From Beijerinckiaceae bacterium (lineage in GTDB: Bacteria; Pseudomonadota; Alphaproteobacteria; Rhizobiales; Beijerinckiaceae), in assembly GCA_947452455.1 (NCBI GenBank), contig CANGBX010000002.1, positions 434,001 through 498,000 of the forward strand: 64,000 nucleotides of DNA. Reading direction: 5' to 3'. Below the pieces are notes generated by a model. It was not told the DNA's origin. It saw nothing but the letters and a program-made list of their open reading frames with translations, and ran no database searches. Shown piece by piece: positions 38,336-47,113 of this stretch (within the stretch, counting starts at the first letter, position 1; each line of letters opens with the position of its first letter). A program made the position numbers and the translations under genes.

Positions 38336-41296
38336 ATGAAGCAAATCATGGCCCGCAAGACGACAAAGACCGAGACCCTCCGCAGCGCCGACCATTTGTT
38401 CGATGACAAGGTCATTTCTGTGCGCGGCGCGCGTGAGCATAATCTCAAAAATGTCGATCTCACCATCCCGCGCGACAAGCTGGTCGTCTTCACGGGCCTG
38501 TCAGGGTCGGGCAAATCCTCGCTGGCTTTCGACACGATCTATGCCGAAGGCCAGAGACGCTATGTGGAATCACTTTCTGCCTACGCCCGCCAATTTCTGG
38601 AAATGATGCAGAAGCCCGATGTCGACCAGATCGATGGTCTGTCGCCCGCCATTTCCATTGAACAGAAAACGACGTCCAAAAACCCGCGCTCGACTGTGGG
38701 CACAGTGACGGAGATTCACGATTACATGCGCCTGCTCTGGGCGCGTGTCGGCATTCCTTATTCGCCAGCCACGGGCCTGCCGATTGAAAGCCAGACGGTG
38801 AGCCAGATGGTTGACCGCGTCATGGCGCTGCCCGAAAAAACACGTCTCTTTTTACTCGCGCCAGCCGTGCGTGGCCGCAAGGGCGAATATCGCAAAGAGA
38901 TCGCCGAATTCATGAAGCGCGGTTTTCAGCGCCTCAAGATTGATGGCACCTATTATGAAATTGGCGATGCGCCCGTGCTCGACAAGAAGTTGAAGCATGA
39001 CATTGATGTCGTCGTCGACCGCATCGTCGTGCGCGGTGATATGGCCACGCGTCTGGCGGAAAGTTTTGAAACGGCGCTCGAACTGGCTGATGGCATTGCC
39101 ATTGCCGAATATGCGGATGAGAAAGAAAAAGACGGCTCACCCAAGCGTATCGTCTTTTCATCGAAATTCGCTTGCCCTGTGTCGGGCTTTACCATTTCGG
39201 AAATCGAGCCGCGCCTTTTCTCTTTCAACAATCCATTCGGGGCCTGCCCCGTCTGCTCGGGTCTTGGCGCGGAACAGACGGTTGATCCCGAATTGATTGT
39301 GCCCAATGCCTCGCTGACTTTGCGCAAAGGCGCGATTGCGCCTTGGGCGAAATCCTCTTCGCCCTATTATGTGCAGACGCTGGAATCGCTCGGCAAACAT
39401 TTCAAGTTCCGCCTCGACACGCCGTTTGAAGATCTGCCGCAAAAGGCGCAAGACGCCATTCTCTACGGCACAGATGAAACCAAAGTGCGCTTCCATTATG
39501 ATGATGGGCTGCGCGCCTATGAAGTTTCGAAACCTTTTGAAGGCGTGATCAACAATCTTGAGCGTCGCTATCTCGAAACCGAGAGCGAATGGGCGCGCGA
39601 AGAAATCGGCCGCTTCATGTCCGATACGCCGTGCAAAGCCTGCAAAGGCTATCGCTTGAAGCCGGAAGCGCTGGCTGTGAAAATCGCCGACAAGCACATC
39701 GGCCATGCATCAGAAATGTCGGTGCGCGATGCAGCGCATTGGTTCGAGACATTGCCGAAGTCACTCGACAAGAAGCGCAATGAAATTGCCGGCCGCATTT
39801 TAAAAGAAATCCGCGATCGTCTGAATTTTCTTGTCGATGTCGGCCTTGATTATCTCACACTTGCGCGCGCCTCCGGCACTTTGTCGGGCGGTGAAAGCCA
39901 ACGTATTCGCCTCGCCTCACAGATTGGCTCTGGCCTCACAGGCGTTCTTTATGTGCTTGATGAGCCCTCCATCGGCCTGCACCAGCGAGACAATGCGCGT
40001 TTGCTTGAAACTTTGCGCCGCTTGCGCGATCTCGGCAATACGGTGATCGTGGTCGAACATGATGAAGATGCCATTCTCACCGCAGATTATGTGGTTGATG
40101 TGGGACCGGGCGCGGGTATTCATGGCGGCAAAATTGTATCCAAAGGCACGCCGAATGAAATCATGGCAGACACCAAATCGCTGACAGGCGATTATCTGAC
40201 GGGGCGTAAATCAGTCGCCGTGCCGCGTGCGCGTCGTAAAGCAACGCCAGGCCGCAAGCTGAAACTCACCGGCGCCAAAGGCAATAATCTCAAAAATGTC
40301 ACGGCGGAAATTCCGCTCGGACTATTCACCTGCATCACGGGCGTTTCGGGCGGCGGCAAGTCGACGCTTGTCATCGATACGCTCTACAAAGCTGTTGCGC
40401 GCAAGCTCAATGGTGCTCTGGAACACCCTGCCCCGCATGACAAGCTCTTGGGGCTCGAGCATCTCGACAAGGTGATTGATATTGACCAATCACCCATCGG
40501 CCGTACGCCGCGTTCCAACCCCGCGACTTACACCGGCGCATTCACGCCCATACGTGAATGGTTTGCCGGACTGCCGGAAGCCAAAGCGCGCGGCTATGCA
40601 CCGGGCCGCTTCTCCTTCAATGTGAAGGGTGGTCGCTGTGAAGCCTGTCAGGGCGACGGTGTCATCAAGATTGAGATGCACTTTCTTCCCGATGTTTATG
40701 TCACTTGCGATGTTTGCAAAGGCAAACGTTATGACCGCGAAACATTGGAAGTGAAATATCGCGACAAGTCGATTGCCGATGTGCTCGACATGACCGTGGA
40801 AGAAGCGCGCGATCTGTTCAAAGCAGTCCCGACCATTCGCGAGAAAATGGAAACACTCGCTCGTGTGGGGCTTGGCTATATCAAAGTCGGCCAGCAAGCG
40901 ACGACACTCTCGGGCGGCGAAGCGCAGCGCGTAAAATTGTCGAAAGAATTGTCACGCCGCTCAACAGGCCGCACGCTCTACATTCTGGACGAGCCGACCA
41001 CGGGCCTGCATTTCCACGATGTGAAAAAGCTACTGGAAGTGCTGCATGAGCTTGTTGATCAGGGCAACAGCGTTGTCGTCATCGAGCACAATCTGGAAGT
41101 CATCAAGACGGCCGATTGGATCATCGACATGGGGCCGGAAGGCGGCGATGGGGGCGGCGAAATTGTCGCGCAAGGAATGCCCGAAGACATTATCCACGAA
41201 AAGCGCTCGCATACGGGCCGCTTCCTAAAAGAAGTGCTCGCACGTCGTCCGATGGTGGAAGAAAAACCAAAGGGCAAAAAAGCTGCTGCCGAATAA
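38336..41296 (+). CDS. uvrA: excinuclease ABC subunit A
   Basis: Damage-recognition ATPase of nucleotide excision repair, 986 residues. Two ABC modules: Walker [10 protein letters not shown] (~residue 56) and [10 protein letters not shown] (~670), signatures [16 protein letters not shown] and [16 protein letters not shown]. Zinc cysteines in CPVC and in [19 protein letters not shown] at 38336 or four codons later (MARKTTKTE). The LexA box upstream fits its SOS role. Confidence 0.97.
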   Translation: MKQIMARKTTKTETLRSADHLFDDKVISVRGAREHNLKNVDLTIPRDKLVVFTGLSGSGKSSLAFDTIYAEGQRRYVESLSAYARQFLEMMQKPDVDQIDGLSPAISIEQKTTSKNPRSTVGTVTEIHDYMRLLWARVGIPYSPATGLPIESQTVSQMVDRVMALPEKTRLFLLAPAVRGRKGEYRKEIAEFMKRGFQRLKIDGTYYEIGDAPVLDKKLKHDIDVVVDRIVVRGDMATRLAESFETALELADGIAIAEYADEKEKDGSPKRIVFSSKFACPVSGFTISEIEPRLFSFNNPFGACPVCSGLGAEQTVDPELIVPNASLTLRKGAIAPWAKSSSPYYVQTLESLGKHFKFRLDTPFEDLPQKAQDAILYGTDETKVRFHYDDGLRAYEVSKPFEGVINNLERRYLETESEWAREEIGRFMSDTPCKACKGYRLKPEALAVKIADKHIGHASEMSVRDAAHWFETLPKSLDKKRNEIAGRILKEIRDRLNFLVDVGLDYLTLARASGTLSGGESQRIRLASQIGSGLTGVLYVLDEPSIGLHQRDNARLLETLRRLRDLGNTVIVVEHDEDAILTADYVVDVGPGAGIHGGKIVSKGTPNEIMADTKSLTGDYLTGRKSVAVPRARRKATPGRKLKLTGAKGNNLKNVTAEIPLGLFTCITGVSGGGKSTLVIDTLYKAVARKLNGALEHPAPHDKLLGLEHLDKVIDIDQSPIGRTPRSNPATYTGAFTPIREWFAGLPEAKARGYAPGRFSFNVKGGRCEACQGDGVIKIEMHFLPDVYVTCDVCKGKRYDRETLEVKYRDKSIADVLDMTVEEARDLFKAVPTIREKMETLARVGLGYIKVGQQATTLSGGEAQRVKLSKELSRRSTGRTLYILDEPTTGLHFHDVKKLLEVLHELVDQGNSVVVIEHNLEVIKTADWIIDMGPEGGDGGGEIVAQGMPEDIIHEKRSHTGRFLKEVLARRPMVEEKPKGKKAAAE

Positions 41297-41303
41297 CGAC
41301 CAT

Positions 41304-41394
41304 CCGTCATTGCGAGCGTAGCGAAGCAAACCAGAAAGCCCCACGCGCGGCCCCTGGTTTGCCGCGTCGGCCTACGGCCTCCTCGCAATGACGG
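41304..41394. repeat. dispersed palindromic repeat, copy C
   Basis: Between the convergent uvrA and prfB. Left end CCGTCATTGCGAGCGTAGCG then AAGCAAACCAG; right end CTGGTTTGCCGCG ... CCTCGCAATGACGG, with an extra small palindrome GGCCTACGGCC inside. May also serve as the shared terminator of both genes. Confidence 0.88.
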
Positions 41395-41406
41395 CCTGTC
41401 ACGCCG

Positions 41407-42538
41407 TCAATCCACATCCTCGACATGCACAGGACCACCGCCATTGACGCGTTGCGCCAGTGCGGCTTCCATGAATTCGTCGAGATCACCATCGAGCACT
41501 TCATCCGGCGTGCCGGACACAACACCCGTGCGCAGATCTTTCACCATCTGATAGGGCTGCAAGACATATGAGCGGATCTGGTGACCCCAGCCGATCTCCG
41601 TCTTGGAGGCCGCTTGTGCATTGGCTTCCGCCTCGCGAATTTCCATCTCGCGCTCATACAGGCGTGCACGCAACATGTTCCACGCGGTTGCGCGGTTCTT
41701 GTGCTGCGAACGCTCGCCTTGGCAGGCCACCACAATGCCGGTCGGAATATGCGTGATGCGCACAGCCGAATCCGTTGTGTTGACGTGCTGACCACCCGCG
41801 CCCGATGAGCGATAGGTGTCGATGCGGCAATCGCTTTCATTGACGTCGATTTCGATCTTGTCGTCGATGACAGGATAGACCCAGACAGAGGCAAAGCTGG
41901 TGTGACGGCGCGCATTGGAGTCGAAAGGCGAAATACGCACCAGACGATGCACGCCGCTTTCCGTCTTCATCCAGCCATGCGCATTGTGACCTTTGATCAA
42001 AATGGTCGCCGATTTAATGCCTGCTTCTTCGCCAGACGTTTCTTCGATCACATCGACTTTGAATTTCTGCCGCTCAGCCCAGCGCACATACATGCGCAGC
42101 AACTTGCGGGCCCAGTCGCAGCTCTCAGTGCCGCCAGCGCCCGAATGAATTTCGACATAAGTGTCGTTGGGATCAACTTCACCGGATAACAGCGCTTCAA
42201 CGTGACGGCGCTCGGCATCGGTTTTCAACGCTTTCAGCGAAGCGATGCCTTCCTGTTCCGTGTCTTGATCATTTTCCATCTCGCCAAGCTCGACCAGCGT
42301 GATGGCGTCTTCCAGATCACGCTCGAAACGCGACAGAGAATTCAACCGCTCTTCAAGATCTGTGCGCTCACGCATGATTTTCTGCGCGGCATCGGCATCA
42401 TTCCAGAGATCGGGGTCTTCGACCTTCGCGTTCAGTTCCGCGAGGCGGCGTGTTGCGGCATCGACGTCAAAGATGCCTCCTCAGCAGTCCCACGGACTGC
42501 TTGATCTGTTCGACGAGCGCTTCGGCTTCGGCGCGCAT
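41407..42538 (-). CDS. prfB: peptide chain release factor 2, programmed +1 frameshift
   Basis: Reads stop codons UAA and UGA. The main frame runs from about 42468 to 41407; the N terminus is in another frame from ATG at 42538 for 23 codons (MRAEAEALVEQIKQSVG...) to an in-frame TGA. Before that TGA stands AGGAGG-CAT-CTT-TGA-C, the classical shift site: Shine-Dalgarno-like sequence three bases from CTT, then TGA. A +1 slip at CTT restores the frame (LDVDAATRRLAELNAKVEDP). The product is ~376 residues with the SPF recognition tripeptide (RISPFDSNARRHTSF) and catalytic GGQ (GAGGQHVNTTDS). RF2 thus limits its own synthesis. The RNA frames listed by a plain translation would wrongly start at an internal ATG. 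Confidence 0.95.
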
Positions 42539-42622
42539 GGTTTCGGTCTTTCATGAGATGCGGGCAGGCCCGCCGGATAGGTATTTTAGAATCTTGGCCG
42601 GAACCTAGAGTGCGCGAGACAA

Positions 42623-45013
42623 TCAGTAAAGACCGCCCGTCCCCGTGCCAATCGCCTGCTCACCCATCGGGCCACCATCGATAAGGGCAAAATTGTCAGG
42701 CGGTGCCGTGCCAGGCTTGAAAGCCTCGATAATCGTGCCGCCGCCGGATGAGCGCATGCCCGTCTTGGCATCAACACTGATAAGCTTGATGCCTGCCGGC
42801 ACACGGAAGGGCACGTCAGGCTTGTCTTTCAGCGCCGTCATCATGAAATCGCGAAAGATCGGGGCTGCATATTGTCCTGCCGTGGCAGACGAGCCAAGCG
42901 AACGCGGTCGGTCATAACCCATGTAAACGCCCACTGCGAGATTGGCCGAGAAGCCAACGAACCAAACGTCTTTGGCTTCATTGGTCGTGCCCGTCTTGCC
43001 GGCGAGATGTTTGCCGACCTGACGCACAACCTGCGCGGTACCACGCTGCACAACGCCTTCCATCATCGACGTGATCTGATAGGCGGTGAGCGGATCAATC
43101 ACCTGCTCGCGACTGTCCACGAGACGCGGTTCATTCTGATTGGTCCAGCGCTCAGCCTCGCAACCCTGACAGACACGCTCATCATGACGATAGATGGTCT
43201 TGCCGAAACGATCCTGAATGCGATCTACCAAAGTCGGGCGAATGCGTTTGCCGCCATTGGCGAGCATGGAATAAGCCCCCACCATGCGCAGCACAGTGGT
43301 TTCGCCCGCACCCAATGACATGGACGGAACAGGCAGCATATTGTCATAGACACCAAAGCGTTTGGCGTAATCAGCGACCAGCGGCAGGCCAACATCACGA
43401 CCCAAACGCACGGACATCAGATTTTTGGAATGCTCAATCCCATAGCGCAAAGTGCGCGGACCGCCCGATTTGCCGTCGTAATTTTCAGGACGCCAGATGC
43501 CAACACCGGGGCCAAGATCAATTTCAATCGGTGCATCCATCACAATGGAAGATGGCGTGTAGCCATTATCAAGCGCGGTCGCATAAACGATCGGCTTGAA
43601 AGAAGAACCGGGCTGGCGAAGAGCCTGCGTCGCGCGATTGAATTCTGATTGGTCAAACGAGAAGCCGCCGACCATCGCAAAGACACGACCCGTGTAGGGA
43701 TCCATCGCAACAATCGCACCGGAAATATCCGGAATTTGGCGCAGACGATATTGCCCCGGCTTGCCTTCGACCGGCTCGACATAAATCACATCGCCCGCTT
43801 GCAAAGCTTGGCGCATGGGCTTGCGCGTCCATTTCACACCATCAGCCGGCAGCGTGCCGATGATGCGCTCACGGTTGACTTCGCCCGAGCGTTCTTTGAC
43901 AGGCTGCAAACCAATGCGTGCAGCTTGATCATTCACGTCAATGACAACAGCCAGGCGCCAAGGCGACACGTCACCCAAGATCGGGATTTCTGCGAGTGCG
44001 GGGCCCCAATCGCCTGATACATCAAGCGCGCGCATGGCACCACGGAAACCGCGCGCTTCATCATAGCGCACAAGGCCATCAACCAGCGCCTTGCGCGCCC
44101 AGAGCTGCATTTTCGGGTCGAGCGTGGTGCGAACCGACAGACCGCCCTCATAGAGTTTCTTTTCGCCGTAACGGTCGAGCAATTCACGGCGCACTTCTTC
44201 CGCAAAATATCCGGCGGCATAAGAATTCGGCGACAGAACACGCGGGTTCACGCCAAGCGGCTCAAGCTTCGCCTTCTCGCTCACAGCTGAAGTAATCGCA
44301 CCATCGGCGACCATGCGGTCGAGCACATAATTACGACGAATGATGGCAGCATCGCGATAGCGGAAAGGATGGTAATTGTTCGGGCCCTTCGGCAGAGCGG
44401 CGAGATAGGCGGCTTCCGAGAGCGTCAATTCTTGCACGGCCTTGCCGTAATAATTGAGCGCGGCAGCGGCAATGCCGTAATTGCCCAAGCCAAGATAAAT
44501 TTCATTCAGATAAAGTTCGAGAATGCGCTCTTTGGAATAAGCCGCCTCGATGCGGAAGGAGAGCAGAGCTTCGCGGATTTTGCGCTCGAAGGAACGTTCA
44601 TTGCCAAGCAGGAAGTTTTTGGCCACCTGCTGGGTGATGGTGGAAGCACCCTGCACACGCTTCGAGCCTTGCACCATGATCACCACGGCGCGCGCAATGC
44701 CTTCGGGGTCAATGCCATTATGCGTGTAGAAATTTTTATCTTCCGCCGAGATGAAAGCCTGTTTCACCAGCGGTGGAATAGCGGTTGAAGGCAGATAGAG
44801 ACGGCGCTCGCGCGCATATTCTGCGATGAGCGATCCATCGCCCGCATGCACACGCGTCATCACAGGCGGTTCGTAATTCTGGAGCTGCGTGTAATCGGGT
44901 AGGTCCTGCTGATAATGCCAGACGAGTCCCGCGGCGACGCCCGCTCCCAGCACGAACAAAATCGTGCCGGTAGCAAAAGCGAAACCGAAGAAACGGGCGA
45001 TCAGCCTGAACAC
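42623..45013 (-). CDS. mrcA: penicillin-binding protein 1A
   Basis: Bifunctional peptidoglycan glycosyltransferase/transpeptidase, ~796 residues from GTG 45013 (GAGG seven bases upstream). Membrane anchor ~residues 8-35; glycosyltransferase with catalytic Glu in ISAEDKNFYTHNG and STITQQVAKNFLL; an OB-like insert; transpeptidase with SxxK in PGSSFKP, SKN and KTGTTNEAKD. The C-terminal tail is Gly/Thr-rich. Follows the amidase gene on the same strand by 123 bases, so the two cell-wall genes may be co-transcribed. Confidence 0.96.
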   Translation of the reverse strand: MFRLIARFFGFAFATGTILFVLGAGVAAGLVWHYQQDLPDYTQLQNYEPPVMTRVHAGDGSLIAEYARERRLYLPSTAIPPLVKQAFISAEDKNFYTHNGIDPEGIARAVVIMVQGSKRVQGASTITQQVAKNFLLGNERSFERKIREALLSFRIEAAYSKERILELYLNEIYLGLGNYGIAAAALNYYGKAVQELTLSEAAYLAALPKGPNNYHPFRYRDAAIIRRNYVLDRMVADGAITSAVSEKAKLEPLGVNPRVLSPNSYAAGYFAEEVRRELLDRYGEKKLYEGGLSVRTTLDPKMQLWARKALVDGLVRYDEARGFRGAMRALDVSGDWGPALAEIPILGDVSPWRLAVVIDVNDQAARIGLQPVKERSGEVNRERIIGTLPADGVKWTRKPMRQALQAGDVIYVEPVEGKPGQYRLRQIPDISGAIVAMDPYTGRVFAMVGGFSFDQSEFNRATQALRQPGSSFKPIVYATALDNGYTPSSIVMDAPIEIDLGPGVGIWRPENYDGKSGGPRTLRYGIEHSKNLMSVRLGRDVGLPLVADYAKRFGVYDNMLPVPSMSLGAGETTVLRMVGAYSMLANGGKRIRPTLVDRIQDRFGKTIYRHDERVCQGCEAERWTNQNEPRLVDSREQVIDPLTAYQITSMMEGVVQRGTAQVVRQVGKHLAGKTGTTNEAKDVWFVGFSANLAVGVYMGYDRPRSLGSSATAGQYAAPIFRDFMMTALKDKPDVPFRVPAGIKLISVDAKTGMRSSGGGTIIEAFKPGTAPPDNFALIDGGPMGEQAIGTGTGGLY

Positions 45014-45136
45014 TTGGAAAACCTCTATCCGCTGCGGGGGGCCTTGGCCCAAATCATCCCGTCAGCCATGCGCATGATTTGTGGTCTTAATGGGGCACAA
45101 GCCCCCCGGCAATGGCGGGCAGACGGCCCTTCACAT

Positions 45137-46423
45137 TCATCTTGTCGTGCCGCCCGGGGGCAATTTGCCCGTCGCCGCCGTCCCGGTGCGGTTGGCGAAA
45201 AAGACATCCACCGCCTTGACCGTGGCTTCCGCCGCCTTGCCCCGCCATTCGGGGCGGGTGAGGGCTGCCGTATCACGGGCATTGGAGAGGTAGCCGAGTT
45301 CCAAAAGGACCGAAGGCACGTCGGGGGCCTTCAGCACGCGAAAGCCGGCCGAGCGATGCGGGTTCTTGTTGAGTGGTCCCGCCTCGCCCCAATAATTGAC
45401 CAAGGTCCGGGCAAAGGCATGGGACCAGGTGCGGGTCTCGCGGCGGGTCAGATCAAAGAGAATGTCGGAGACATCCCCCGCATCCTCATTGCCTTCGAGA
45501 CCTGCCACGCTGTCGGCGAGGTTTTCCTTCTCCGCCAAACGCGCCGCCTCGCGGTCAGACGCTTTGTCCGACACTGTATAAATGGTGGCGCCCGAGACCC
45601 CCTGCGGGTCAGACAGAATATCCGCATGGATGGAGATAAAGAGATCAGCATTGGCATCGCGCGCGGTCTTCACGCGCTCGCCCAGCGGCACGAAGACATC
45701 AGCACCGCGTGTCATCACCACACGGTAGCGGCCTGTCTTTTCAAGCTGCATGCGCAGGGATTTGGCAAAGTCGAAGACAATGTCTTTCTCTTGAACATTG
45801 CCGGAGGCCTGCGCGCCGACATCAATCCCGCCATGGCCCGGATCAATCACAATGACAGGCAGTCCATTACCGACCAATCGCTCATTGCGCTTCGGGCCAT
45901 CTGATAAAATCTCTCTTGCAACAGCCTCTTGCGCGGCTCTTTTGACAGCCTGCGTGAAGCTTGCGGCATCCGCATCCTGCAATTCGATGATGAGATCAAA
46001 GCCGCCAAGGCGGGGCACAGCATGGGTTGCTTTGACAATCGCTGGGCGCCCCAGATCAATGACGATGCGCGCTTTTCCGGGCGCAAATTGTCCGAAGCGG
46101 AACGAGGTAATGGTCTTGGGCGCCGGCTTCTTGCCCCGCGGCACGGGCTCGGCCTGCCCGGCTTTGGGTGGCAATTGGAAGTTGACCTGAGGCAGATCGA
46201 CAATCACCCGGTCAGGGTTCGACATGACATAGGCCTCGGCCTCGACCCGAACAGACGTCTCGAAAATCAAGCGGCTGGTGGCCCCCTCTGTCTCGACCCG
46301 CACGCTATTTGCGACGGGCTGGGCTTGGGCCAGACCCGCACAAGCCCAGACGGCCAGCACGAAAAACAGGCCAAGCCATTGAAGGCGAAAGATTTTGGGG
46401 CGCAAGATCAAGCGAATACTCAC
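45137..46423 (-). CDS. N-acetylmuramoyl-L-alanine amidase (AMIN + Amidase_3)
   Basis: Cell-wall hydrolase of the AmiA/B/C type, 428 residues from GTG 46423. Signal peptide (LGLFFVLAVWACAGLAQAQ), AMIN domain ~40-150 (PDRVIVDLPQVNFQLP), then a zinc amidase with VIDPGHGGIDVGAQ, ISIHADIL and LLELGYLSNARD. Likely periplasmic, acting at septa by family knowledge. Lies upstream of mrcA and divergent from rne. Confidence 0.94.
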   Translation of the reverse strand: MSIRLILRPKIFRLQWLGLFFVLAVWACAGLAQAQPVANSVRVETEGATSRLIFETSVRVEAEAYVMSNPDRVIVDLPQVNFQLPPKAGQAEPVPRGKKPAPKTITSFRFGQFAPGKARIVIDLGRPAIVKATHAVPRLGGFDLIIELQDADAASFTQAVKRAAQEAVAREILSDGPKRNERLVGNGLPVIVIDPGHGGIDVGAQASGNVQEKDIVFDFAKSLRMQLEKTGRYRVVMTRGADVFVPLGERVKTARDANADLFISIHADILSDPQGVSGATIYTVSDKASDREAARLAEKENLADSVAGLEGNEDAGDVSDILFDLTRRETRTWSHAFARTLVNYWGEAGPLNKNPHRSAGFRVLKAPDVPSVLLELGYLSNARDTAALTRPEWRGKAAEATVKAVDVFFANRTGTAATGKLPPGGTTR

Positions 46424-47113
46424 AGCGGACAGTCGGCATCATGCCGCGAGCGTCTTCTATAATGGTAAACGGCCGACCTTTCAGTCCCTTGTGAGCAAAA
46501 ATAGCGACTATCGTCGTAACCTATCGGGGCACCCCTGCCCAAAGCGCTCCTTGCCAAACGGCCCGATGTGCCGCTATGAAGAATATGTCCTATTTCCGGG
46601 ACAGGTCAGCGCCCTTGCAAAGGAGCGCCCCCGCGACGGCCCATCGGCCACGCCGCCCCCGCCATCCCTCAAAAGGGTTTTTGCGTTGGGATCAGGCGAG
46701 CCCCAAGCCCGAACGAGACCCGGAACCGGGACGCCCGGCTGCCACAGCAGCCGCTCTTTTTAAGGTATTGAAGCAAATGGTCCGTCCCGCACGGGATCAT
46801 ATGACGGCCAAGGGTCGAGTTCTCGGTTCTGAGATTTTTCTCAGCGCTGCTCGCCGCGCCGCTTTCCCCCGTGTCAGGCCCATTTTGTCTTCCGTGAGTT
46901 CAACCCATCTGCGGGTCTTCCTCGGCCCGATTTCATCCCTTCACGGCGCTGCCCTCGCCCCGCTCTCTGGAGCTGGATCGACGGCGTCGGTTTCCTCATC
47001 CCAACAATATGTCGCGTCCCTGCCCTTGCCGGGATCGTCGTCCGTCTCCGCGCTCACGCGCGCTCGCACCCGACGTGTCCCTCTAGGGCCGGACGTGAGA
47101 ACAAGAGTCTCAC
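46424..47113 (+). promoter_or_regulatory. long rne leader / intergenic region
   Basis: 690 bases between amidase and rne. Contains a terminator-like hairpin GGCTG-CCACAG-CAGCC followed by GCTCTTTTT (46737-46761) and many GC-rich short inverted repeats. A 201-codon frame crosses into rne but shows no coding character. In E. coli the rne leader senses RNase E activity; a similar role here is inference only. Confidence 0.5.
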
